Source: Lingula anatina (taxonomy: Eukaryota > Brachiopoda > Lingulata > Lingulida > Lingulidae). Taken from it: DNA of 60,000 nucleotides. Position numbers and translations under genes: made by a program. Numbering within the stretch: position 1 is the first letter of the stretch; each line of letters opens with the position of its first letter. Positions 50,501-60,000 of this stretch are shown here, piece after piece. The stretch lies in contig NW_019775969.1 in NCBI RefSeq assembly GCF_001039355.2, positions 226,500-286,499 of the forward strand. Reading direction: 5' to 3'. Under the pieces are notes generated by a model. It was not told the origin of the DNA. It saw nothing but the letters and a program-made list of their open reading frames with translations, and did not search any database.

Positions 50501-53500
50501 TAGTGCTGTAGATGATACACTGACAACAAGCACAGTCTCTGGTGGAACAATTACAACAGCCCCAAGTCGAGCACCATCTACCATAGTCACTGATACAGGC
50601 ACTACTAGCACAGTCTCTAATGTAGGGACCACTAGCACAGTATCTGGCATAGAAATAACACGTACAGGCCCCAATGCAGGAACAACTAACACAGTCTCTG
50701 ATTCAACAGCCACTACTGATTCAGCTACGTCTTCTGATACAAAAACAGCTACTTCCACAACCATTACAGATACTGAAACTACTGGCCCCACCACCACTGC
50801 TTCCAGTACCACTGAACCAGCAACGACTGCTGATGCAGAAAGCTCTGCTGTTCTCACCACGTCTGTTGAAGAAACCACTGCTCCAACTAACGCTGCTGTA
50901 ACAGGCACTACTTCTAGCGTTACTATTGATGCAGAAACTACTTCCCATACTACTGCTGCCGACATAAAAAGCAGCGCTGTTACCACCATTGCTGGAGAAA
51001 CCACGACTGATAATGCAAAATCCAATGCACCAACCACCACCGACCATTTAGAAGCCATTTCTGCTACCACCACTATTGAAACATCAACCACTCTTGATGC
51101 AGAAGGAGCTGATCTGACAATCACAGTTGATGCATATACCACTACTACCAATGTTAATGAAGGAACAACCACTCCTACCACTGGTACTGATGCAGAAACC
51201 ATTCTTACTACCACCATGGTTGCTGCAGAATCTTCTACCCCTGCTGCTGATGCAGATACCACTGCTCCAACCGACACCACTGCAGAAGGCAATACTGTTT
51301 TCACTGCTGTTGATGCAGAAACCACTTCTCCCACCACTAATGCGGCTTCAGAAATCAGCACTGATACCACCATTGTTGTTGAAACTACCACTCTTGTCCC
51401 CACCGCTGATGCAGAAACAATTGTTCCCACCAGCACTGCTGCAGAAGGTACTACCTCTACCACCGATGGGGATGAAGACATTACTGCTCCTACTACCACT
51501 GCCACAGAAAATGCTTTTCTGTCTACCCCTGCTGATGCAAAAACCAGTACTTCCACCGTTGCTGGTGCAGAAACTAGCACTACTACCACCACCACCGCTG
51601 CTGTGGAAACCAATAGTCCCTACACCACTGCTGATGAACTTACCACCACCGGTCAGGCAGAAACCGCTTTACCTGCCACTACTGCTGATGCAGGGAACAC
51701 TTCATCCATGACCACTGCTGATACAGAAAGGGCTGTTCCTACCACTACAGCTGATGCAGACACCACAAGTCCTAGCAGCACTGTTGAAAAAAGAACAAAT
51801 ACTTCAACAACCATTGCTGCGGAATCCACTACAGCTACCCACACTGTTGCAGGAACCCCTTCTAAAACCACCACTACTAATACAGAAACCGTTTCCCCTA
51901 CCAGCAATGTTGACACCACTGCAACTCCTGCAGAAACCGGAATTCCTACCACCACTTCTGGTTCTCAAACCACTTTTTCTACCACCACTGTTGATGCAGA
52001 CACCACTACTACTCCAACCAACACCGCTGATGATGAAACCACTTCTTATACCGCCACTGGTGATGTAGAAACCACTACTATTGATGCATATTCTACTATT
52101 TCTACCACCACTACTTATGCAGAAACCACTTCTATCGCAACTGCTGATGCCGAAACCACTCCTCCTATAACCACTGCTGATGCCGAAGCCACTCCTCCTT
52201 TTACCACTGCTGATGCCGAAACCACTCCTCCTATTACCACTGCTGATGCCAAAACCACTCCTCCTATGACCACTGATGCAGAAGGGGTTACTACAAATCC
52301 AGGAGCAGAAACTGTCTCAAGCAGCAACGCAGGGGATTTCACTACAACTGCCACTCTTCCGCCTTCCATTCACTCTGGGACAGCAGGTCCTTCCAGCACA
52401 GAGGGGTTAGTGAATGGAGTAGTGACATTAAATCCTACACTTGAGTCAGAGAATCAGGTTAGAGAGACCACAGTCGGGGCCACTTTAGACATCCGCACAG
52501 ATGCAGGGACAACAGTAGGCACTACGCTTGCTAGAGGTTCACCAGCTTCTAGCGAAGAAATACTTACAAGTTCAGAAGACAGTTCAACGACGTCGACCAC
52601 ACCTGTTGCTTCCACGGGCTGTGCCTGTCAGACGCCGGAACCGACATCCGATACGGGTGATATCCGTCTGCTTTTCGTAGATGGTAGGTGAATCACAAAT
52701 ATCTTAATGTCCTTCCGATATGTCAAGTTAATGGAAGTCTATTTAGTTTTTGGTTAACTTTGAATTTGATAGTAAGTACAAGCATGTAAGTATGCCGTTT
52801 AAAGACTTCGGTAGATGAACTGAAAAAAGGGCCGGGGCAAAGAAAAATAAATTATTTACATAAGTCCCCATATTCAGAAAACAAAAAGGACTTTCTTTTA
52901 AAACCCCTTTTTCAGGTGAAACAGGAAACCTCCCTGATTTGGCTTTTGGTAAAGCAGCGAATCAAAGTTCGACGTACGGGGACGATGTTGCTGCTAATGT
53001 TCTGGACGGGGCGGAAAGTACCTGCTCCCGTACCCTGGCAGGTCCTGGGGCGTGGTGGATGGTGGACCTCGGCACGGAGGCAACCATTCACAATGTTATC
53101 GTGTCTGACGCCCAAACAGGTGATTGTCATTAAGCCCACTCTTTAAGGGAAACAAATGGTCAGGTGAAGTTAAAGTTACCCTCCCTTTCCCAAGCTTTAC
53201 GGTGTTCAAGAAATCTCAAAGATATTTTGATTATCTATGTATTCAAATAGATTTAGTTCTTTTTATTTTACTTATTTTACTTATTACTCTATTTTATTTC
53301 ATTTTATTTGATCATATTCCATATGTTTCAATTAAATTAGCTTTTTAGAACTCTTGTGCAATTGTCACTATTTAAATCCACTTCGATTTAGTCTTCACCT
53401 ATGGCTTGTCTATAATGTGTCCTTTTGCGTGACTGCTTCATGAATATCACCAAAAATACAATAATTAGTATGTTCCAGTCAATTGTGAGTGCTATTGAAG

Positions 53501-54100
53501 TTAAAAGTCTACAGTAGTTCTTTAAGTTTCTAATTTGCAAAAACAGCACCAATTTAATCAATTTTATAAGAAAGCTTATTTTGATTATTGTTCCATTTCA
53601 GGCGCTTTTCAGGTGCGGGTGGGTTCGTCGTTCGGCAGTGGTGCCGTGATATCGGAAGAATTTTCTTTCTGTGGTAACTTCCAAGGCACGAATTCCCTGA
53701 ATGGCACCACAGTGACGTGTGTAGGGCCGATGTGGGGTCGCTACGTGGCTATTTTACCAGCCAACTCTCAAGACTCGACCTCTGTCAGATTGTGTGAGGT
53801 CAGAGTTCAAGGTAATACGCATGACGACTTGAAAGGAGTCTAGGTTTTTCGTGTCATCAATAGTGGCCTGACTAAAGGGGCGGGACAAAGAGTAGGTGGG
53901 AGAGAAGAAAACAGGGTGTTAGTTTTCTCTTTAAAGCTCCTTGGACACGCCACTGTTTGAAACCTTTTTTCTTTCATTTTATTTTTCCTGTTTCCTCATG
54001 TACACTGAATTTTCAAGGAATTAGCGCTCAAGTTAAAGCAGCTAACTTATAGAACCAAATTGCCTCTTATGGTTTTAAGTGCATACATGTTACATATTCT

Positions 54101-54162
<62 letters not shown>

Positions 54163-54502
54163 TTTGTTATTACAAACCTGACTTCGTTCGTTAAAGCATA
54201 TAATGTAAAATGTCATTTATCATAGGATATGCTTCATTTTAGGCCAACCAATAGTCCAGAACGCGCTTTTCAAGCGCAAAGGACAAGGTGTCCGCTCTGG
54301 CGACATCCTTAAGGTGGCTAACACTAGGATCCTCTCCGAGTGCGGAGTCCTCTGCTTAAACCACTACGGCTGTGGCTCTTTCAATGTCAAACCCGTGGGC
54401 GCTGGAATCCGCCTGCTTCAATGTGAACTAGTGGCGGGAGAAAAGAACACGGATGAACTGGAATCGAGTGAACAGAGTGATTATTACATTCTTGTAAACT
54501 AG
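44598..54502 (+). CDS. Secreted mucin-like protein: signal peptide, Thr-rich repeats, fucolectin-type (FTP) domain, PAN/apple domain
   Basis: Five exons: 44598-44658, 45109-52683, 52916-53119, 53602-53811, 54243-54502. About 2,769 residues, counting a 449-N gap read in frame. Residues 1-20 (MCLLLVRLLIQWCLFWGLTC) form a signal peptide. Exon 2 encodes about 2,500 residues dominated by Thr, Ser, Ala, Glu and Gly, suited to dense O-glycosylation. The first two thirds follow a 36-residue repeat around DAETTGTTTAAETTSPTSGA; later parts are less regular. Exons 3-4 form an F5/8-type fucolectin/tachylectin-4 domain (LAFGKAANQSST, AWWMVDLG, FQVRVG, GRYVAILP, LCEVRVQ). Exon 5 is a PAN/apple domain with paired Cys. 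There is no transmembrane segment or GPI signal, so it is probably released into mucus or extracellular matrix. All four introns are phase 1, typical of exon shuffling. The specific role is unknown. Confidence 0.88.
45480..50460 (+). repeat. 108-bp (36-residue) tandem repeat array in the mucin exon
   Basis: Successive units restart at gatgcagaaacaactgg and contain gcagctgaaaccacaagt, acttctggtacatcc and gtagacaccactagt. The period is 108 bp, a multiple of three, so unit gain or loss keeps the frame. Some units are shortened (for example near 48,600 and 49,370). Units in the centre (46,850-48,950) are most alike, suggesting recent expansion or conversion there; outer units have drifted. Confidence 0.92.
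47121..47569. other. Assembly gap (449 N) inside the mucin repeat array
   Basis: 449 unknown bases flanked by near-identical repeat units. The frame is kept across the gap as drawn. The distance between the flanking gatgca motifs (456 bp) is not a multiple of the 108-bp unit, so gap size and copy number are uncertain. Confidence 0.98.
52916..53811 (+). other. Fucolectin-type (FTP, F5/8-like) lectin domain exons of the mucin
   Basis: Exons 52916-53119 and 53602-53811, about 138 residues. Conserved frame: GKAANQSST, DG, Cys in ESTCSRT, WWMVDLG, VRVG, FCGNF, VTCVGP, GRYVAILP and LCEV. The loop that in eel fucolectin carries the CC pair and the RxD fucose-contact motif is missing between VSDAQT and GAFQVRVG. 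Sugar binding is therefore doubtful. Confidence 0.8.
54102..54155 (+). repeat. Poly(T) run of 54 bases
   Basis: 54 T in a row in the intron before the PAN exon, about 90 bases before its acceptor. It may be the tail of a reverse-inserted retroelement or a long homopolymer; length is unreliable in most assemblies. Confidence 0.9.
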
Positions 54503-55076
54503 CAAACTATTCCAATTTTGTCACACTACGTCGTTAAGTTTTGTGCTTTGACTGTGATTTTGCGCTTGAGAATAACGTTGTAAATGTTTGAGAATACCTT
54601 AACATCCGTCCAACAAAATCATGCGCTTAATATTGTGTGATAGGATATTCTTATTTGTAAAGGTTTATGGTGCAGGCTATCTGTTAGATCTATACCTTGC
54701 ATTTAAACGGATAAAGGCATGCATTATTCAAGCTCAATAATATTTTTTTCTTCAGATACAATGTACATCTGTGAGTTTATTTAAGAAAAAAGAGAAATGT
54801 TTCAAGTGTCAACCATTAACTATCTGCAAGAAAAGAAGGGGTTTATTTGCCTGTGATAAGATAAGAGCCCGTGTTGTCACCAAGCATTTAACATACAGAA
54901 CATCCTTCTTGAAATCAATATACTTATACGAGTCGATAATACTTAGGATTTGGTCGAAGACGAAGTAGATAATTGTGGTATTTGCCAGAAAAGATATTGA
55001 AATTAAGAATTAGTATTGCCCTCCATCACGACCCGACAGCTAAAGAATGGATCAACGCCAAATTGGATATTTTCAA

Positions 55077-55082
55077 AATAAA
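55077..55082 (+). promoter_or_regulatory. Possible polyadenylation signal of the mucin gene
   Basis: AATAAA about 575 bases after the stop codon at 54502. It is the clearest hexamer noticed downstream, but chance matches are common in this AT-rich DNA. Confidence 0.3.
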
Positions 55083-55980
55083 TCACTTGTGCATTATCTT
55101 GGCATTTGAATCACCTCCGGTTAATGGGTTGTGAGAGAAAAATCCTAAATATAACTTTTCTCTCCGTTTAATTTTTTCTTTCAAATACAGTAAAAAGGTC
55201 TTTAATTACTTGGGAAAGTTTCCAGTGCCCATAAAAAGTTTTGTAACATGAGTGAAAACGCAATTTACCCCACAGTGGGCCTATTAATAACTAGAACGAC
55301 TTTAAGTGCACAATGGATACGGGTATTTTTATTTATCTATTGCTAATTATTTCAGCTGTGTAAATATATCTGTCTACAATAATATGTCACAAGACGTGTC
55401 GTTGAGTGTGGCACTGTGGTGTTTTTCAAAGTTCGTTCTACCTACAATGTGCCAATCCTTCGAATTAGAAAATAGACCGAAACTTTCGTACACAAAAATT
55501 GACAAAAGTGGCATCGTCTTTCAATCAATTTCTAATTGAGAAGTCATAGGTTTTGGTCTTAAAACTTATTCTATTGGAACGTGTATGTAACAACGTTGTG
55601 ATCACTCATATATATTACATAACACTAAATCTCTCCCGAGTATCAGTTTACTGGAAACACAATGAGCGGAGATTATATGTTTGCTTGAGGAAAGTCATCA
55701 TCAGTACACTGAAACGTAGAGTGACGCTGACGAACCGAAAGATTTTTTCGGTTACTAAGAAACTTATAAAATCATTACAAATTCGATATCCCTTTTCGAT
55801 GGGTTGTTGTACTGAATAATATACAAACTTTGGGCAAGCAAGGATCTTCTTACTCTTAACAACAGTCAATATGAGAAAAAGCCAAGAGTAATCTGCGGTG
55901 TATCATAGTATAACAATTGTCATTTCAAAATATCTTTTTTGCATTAAGAAAACTAACTGCTGAAGCAGGATCCATTACAC

Positions 55981-56253
55981 TTAAAGGTGCATATTAAGCA
56001 AGTAACTCCATTTACATTTTAAAGCACTGCCACTGAACCTGACCAAATGCCACCATGGTGTTTTAAATACCTTTACTCATAGAAATGCCAGTTTCGTTAC
56101 ATTATTTTTCCAAAAAAAAAAAAAAATTACACATATATATCTGCATTTATTCTGTGGAAGAAAAAAAATCAGGTCAAGTTTGCGACCAGAAAATTGAAGA
56201 AGGTGAAGTTTTAAAGCCTTTTTCTGCTGCCCGAGAAATTAATTTCGTTTTTC
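55981..56253 (+). repeat. Dispersed repeat family, copy 2
   Basis: Ordered blocks shared with 27,470-27,724, including ttaaaggtgcat, gaccaaatgccaccat, aggtcaagtttgcgacc, ttgaagaaggtg and gaaattaattt. The intervening sequence has diverged. Same orientation as copy 1. Confidence 0.6.
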
Positions 56254-56941
56254 TTTTTTTTTTTTTTTTTGGGGGGGGGGGGATTTTATTTGTTTTGAAA
56301 GAAAGTTAAAGTGGTACTCATAAATCTTACAATCGCTTCTTTTGAACCTTTAAACAATCAGCTATTGAACAGGTTGATACCGATATGCAACTGACCAAGC
56401 GGCACAAGCGCTATGTTGTAATAGATCTTAATACTGACTGGTACTACTTATGTACAGCATTTTACACACACACGAGCACATTTATTATACAAATAATCCG
56501 AACTATGCTTTTCCTTTTCTTTTGTTGGCCATATTATAAATTTTTTTTCTCTTCGTCAGCACCCATCAGACACGTCATCCCGACGCCGTGACGTCGTTTG
56601 ACGTAGCTATTACGTCGTGTCTGCTGGGAATGCGTACTATAACATCGTAACGTTCTCTACCCAACTACCAACCTCTAACAACATAGACCCCAATCACCTT
56701 GAAACCAAAAAATTCCTAAATCTTTTCACATCTAATTGATATATTTGATTTAACAACGCATGAAGGAAAATAAACAAATAAAATCAAATGAAATAACTGT
56801 CGTTTTGGAAATTTTAGGCTCAATGTGTCCGAATATGAAAACTGTCAACTCTAAATTTGATTCTCTATTCTTTTGGAATATATATTAAAAACCAATATAT
56901 TAAGAAAATGACAGACATCAAACGTAAGCCTACAATGCTGT

Positions 56942-58506
56942 TTTATTCTAATATATACTACTCAAGAAGTACATGTAAGCTTATATACACTATTTTACTA
57001 TCTAATAAGATATAAAGGCGCAGAGGGCACCATACCGTTTCCAAGCCTTTGACGCTTTTCCTCCCTAGAGAACATTTCAAACTCAATAATCCTTTTACAG
57101 AAGACAAAAGTATTGGGATGCTAAGAAAACATAAAATATAACAATCTAATATTTACATCATGCTGATTAGCGTACTTTTATACTCTAGATCAGTCACAAC
57201 CTGCAAAAACAGACCTGTCATCTGTAAGAAACAAGTGACACTAACCTATCTCATTGGTCACAAGCTTGCCATTCAAGTTTTCTAAATGTTGGCACACTGA
57301 ACTACAGTGCTGTCTTCACATCGCCAAATAGTAGAATCTGACTTTTGATAATTGTACAATTCAATAGCTTATCTAGCAATAGGGCAACTTAGCTGGCTGC
57401 ATTATTCTGTGGTTTCCTTTTAAAAAAATCTGACAACACTTGATCTTTTTTTTTCATAATACTGACAAAGACAGGAATAAAATTACCATGCAAAGTCAAA
57501 TGCCTCCAAGGGTGAAATAATTAGCATGCAATGTGAGCTTGTACACAGCAAACTTGATCACAAATGTTTGACATCAAAGTTTTACACTTTTTCAAAACAG
57601 TGCATAAGTACATAAATCATATCTTTTTTATATAAAATATTTAACATTTAATTTTACTAGAAAGGGCAATTTCACTTTAAATGATAACCACAAGATGCCA
57701 GGAAAAAACCTTGCTATGTATCTAAAATTCAACATATTTATCCAAAAACTTAAAGAAAATACATATGTTTGTGCGCTGACAGGGAGGTACAAAAAGGTAT
57801 GTAAAAAGATTCAATCTATGATGATATAATGAATATGTCCTGAAAATCTATTATAAATTTGAAATTACATTTCTCTTTATTTCATACAACAATATTTTTA
57901 TACCTTAAGTTCAACACTAACAAGTTAAAATTGGTGTACAGACTTTCTGGTAATATCCATAAGCATAGTATCTTAGTTATCATAATTCAGACTACAAATC
58001 CATTACAAAAGCTTACTTGTATATACAATGTAAACCTATGTTTGATACACAATGTCACAGGACAAAGATGGAATTTAAAAACTAAGTGTACTGTTCAACA
58101 TGCATTTTTTACACTTTAGCTCACAAAATTTCTCCACTCTTTTTCATTTCCCCCTCTACCAGGACAACATATTTTTACGCCTGGTCCAGATATTCACAGT
58201 TATTCTTCTTTCTGCATAATTCTGTCAATGGGAATTTTAGCACAAAATTTCAGAAATGACATCATCAGAACTCCTGACCTCTGGTAGAGAGCACTGTCAC
58301 TACAACATACCGCTCACAATAGCCATTTCACTTCCGTGATAAACACCAAAATTAACACAAAATAACAAAGCACCCTTTCATTTCTTAAAACCAAAAGCTA
58401 AGTGGCTTCAACCAAGCACTACCTCTGGCTTGTTATTATATAATATTAATTCTCAATTTGAGTCCCAAAAGGTATTTAAAATACATCTATAAAAAGTCCT
58501 GAGCTG
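56942..58506 (-). other. Probable 3' UTR of the SLC6 gene
   Basis: About 1.5 kb with no coding sequence after the SLC6 stop. An AATAAA on the minus strand (plus-strand TTTATT at 56,942-56,947) could end the transcript. The length is inferred. Confidence 0.35.
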
Positions 58507-59724
58507 TTAAAATGAAGATTCATAAAATGTCATAGACTGCCTAGAGCCGTTCATGGAGCCATCTTTTTTCAGATCTCCATTAGGCTCCTGCTTCTCGCAA
58601 TCCCCAGAGGAGGCAGAGTTGCTGCTGTCGGTCAGAGCGGTTTCTGGGGTGGCAGCTGAGGGATCGTAATAAAACTCGGCATCTTCTGTACACAGGTCAT
58701 CTGGGTCATCTTCAGGACGGAGTTGGTGACGTTTCAGACGAGGCCTCAGCAATTTTACTATTCTCTAAGAGAACAAAATACAATTGTGATGAAAAAGATG
58801 ATAAGAGTAATAAAAAACATGATTTAAACCATGGCAGATGGCAAAGGGAAGTTTCAGTCAACCATGCTAAAAGCAGTGAAAGTATGAAGATAGATATGAC
58901 CTGACTCAATGGTCCTTGGTTTACCTAAAGGCTGGTAAATATTTTTTTCAAAGAACTAAGAAATCCATCATTCATGCCATGTATAAAAGATGCAAATGAT
59001 TTTTTTAAAAAATTCCTTTTGATTTCCAAGTTTATTCAAACTTATTCAAAGTCCTCACCTCTTTCAGGGTCCCAGGGGTGGTGGCAATCTGAATAATCAT
59101 CAACAGAGGAATCATGAGGGCAGCAACAGAAGCCATGGTCCAGCCAATAGCTATGGCCCACTTTGGGTACTGGTACACCCGGTTGTAGGTCAGCTCAGAG
59201 TAGGTGACCCCACTCATGATGAAAATTGCCTAAAAGAAGAAACGCATTTTCTTTTGTAAACTTTCTGGATAGAAGCGATATCAACAGACACTCAAATTCT
59301 TTACACGAACTTTTTATTATTAAAACTGCATGCCATGGGAAACATTTCAATAATTAAAAAGTCTTAAGTTGATAGTTTATCCTATATAATTAAAGCAGTG
59401 CAATATCAGAGGTATAAGTATTTTGCAATGTAAAGATAAAGCAATCACCAAATTACCATTGCATTTTTTGCTGCAAAAAGTGCTCTGGCACACCATATTA
59501 TAATTTTTGGCTCATCTTTTCTTTAAATCACAAATCAATTCCTACTTTGCCATGCCCAACATGATGAGCAGATAAAAAAAGACAGTAATACAGTCTGGCT
59601 GTAAATTGAGAATGCTACTTTACCGTGACAAAAGCAGGGCACACTCCCATCCACATGACCTTGATAGCTGGGTTTACTCGGAAACCATACATCATCTCCA
59701 GGTTGTCATGGAAACGGTTGATTC
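58507..59724 (-). CDS. SLC6-family Na+/Cl--dependent neurotransmitter or amino-acid transporter, C-terminal end (5' part off the window)
   Basis: Three exons on the minus strand: 59624-59724, 59059-59229, 58507-58764 (stop at 58507-58509). The upstream exon would join with one leading base. The sequence reads GINRFHDNLEMMYGF, then the last two membrane segments (KVMWMGVCPAFVTAIFIMSG; then VYQYPKWAIAIGW and a run through MIPLLMIIQIATT), then TPGTLKERIVKLLRP, all SLC6 hallmarks after TM10. A cytoplasmic tail of about 80 residues is rich in Asp, Glu and Ser and ends YESSF. SLC6 proteins couple Na+ and Cl- gradients to uptake of glycine, proline, GABA, amines or related solutes. The substrate cannot be told from this end alone. 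It is convergent with the mucin gene. Confidence 0.92.
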
Positions 59725-59817
59725 CTAAAATAATAAAGCATAATAAGATCAATTTCTCAAAACACACACACACACATAAAAAATTAATAATAATAACATT
59801 AAATTAATAATAAAAAA

Positions 59818-59850
59818 AATTAAATAAATAAATAAATAAATAAATAAAAT
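59818..59850 (+). repeat. (AAAT)n microsatellite
   Basis: Short tetranucleotide run upstream (in gene sense) of the SLC6 exon 59624-59724. Confidence 0.85.
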
Positions 59851-60000
59851 GTTCCTTCTGTTAATTTTTTAAAAATACAACAAACAATGGTTGAGGTAAT
59901 AATAAACCAGTTCTTGTTGGGCATCAATAGAATGTGTTTATTAGTATCCTGCAGTATTCTATTATCCTATATGGGGAAATAAAAACTCTCATTAGCTTCA

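Larger units (their letters stand above)
54503..56940. other. 3' flank between convergent mucin and SLC6 genes
   Basis: About 2.4 kb between two genes that point towards each other. It holds the mucin 3' UTR, a dispersed repeat copy (55,981-56,253), homopolymer runs (T then G at about 56,255-56,282) and no supported gene. Confidence 0.7.

Noticed and set aside
46761-51613. Very long antisense open frames (up to about 865 codons) across the mucin exon
   Set aside because: They mirror the tandem repeat. The unit is a multiple of three and its reverse complement happens to lack stops, so every unit stays open. Composition (Cys/Ser or Val/Ser runs) has no domain signal.
1-60000. tRNA, rRNA or viral genes
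   Set aside because: No cloverleaf with A/B boxes, no rRNA stretch and no polymerase, integrase or capsid-like frame was seen.

Overview
The window is nuclear DNA from an invertebrate animal. It is AT-rich, its genes are split into many short exons with GT-AG borders, and the introns hold microsatellites and small inverted-repeat elements. Gene content (a long Thr-rich mucin with a fucolectin-type lectin domain and a PAN/apple domain, an XDH-family enzyme, an SLC6 transporter) fits a marine bilaterian, perhaps a mollusc or other lophotrochozoan. The species cannot be fixed from the sequence.

Layout: (1) 1-13,469, minus strand: a VIT + von Willebrand A (VWA5-like) gene, 15 exons visible, 3' end off the left edge. 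(2) 13,770-20,202, plus strand: DNAJA3/Tid1, the mitochondrial Hsp40, complete in 12 exons, head-to-head with gene 1 across about 300 bp. A possible alternative last exon lies at 21,022. (3) 21,230-26,580: intergenic, with a 434-bp foldback element. (4) 26,590-41,683, plus strand: a complete 33-exon xanthine dehydrogenase-family gene. My spliced model is 1,333 residues, the length I recall for vertebrate XDH, but several purine-pocket residues differ. (5) 44,598-54,502, plus strand: a secreted mucin-like protein with signal peptide, about 2,500 Thr/Ser/Ala-rich residues built on a 36-residue (108-bp) repeat broken by a 449-N gap, then lectin-like and PAN domains. All its introns are phase 1. 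(6) 58,507-59,724 and beyond the right edge, minus strand: the C-terminal end of an SLC6 neurotransmitter/amino-acid transporter.

The five genes have no obvious shared pathway; this is ordinary animal gene order, not an operon. The points most worth following are the changed substrate pocket of the XDH-like enzyme, a VWA domain whose metal site looks lost, an in-frame 27-nt candidate microexon in the XDH gene, the long foldback element with a 5-bp target duplication, and the mucin-lectin-PAN protein whose lectin domain seems to lack the fucose-binding loop. All exon borders were read by eye from splice consensus, reading phase and family resemblance; no transcript data were available.
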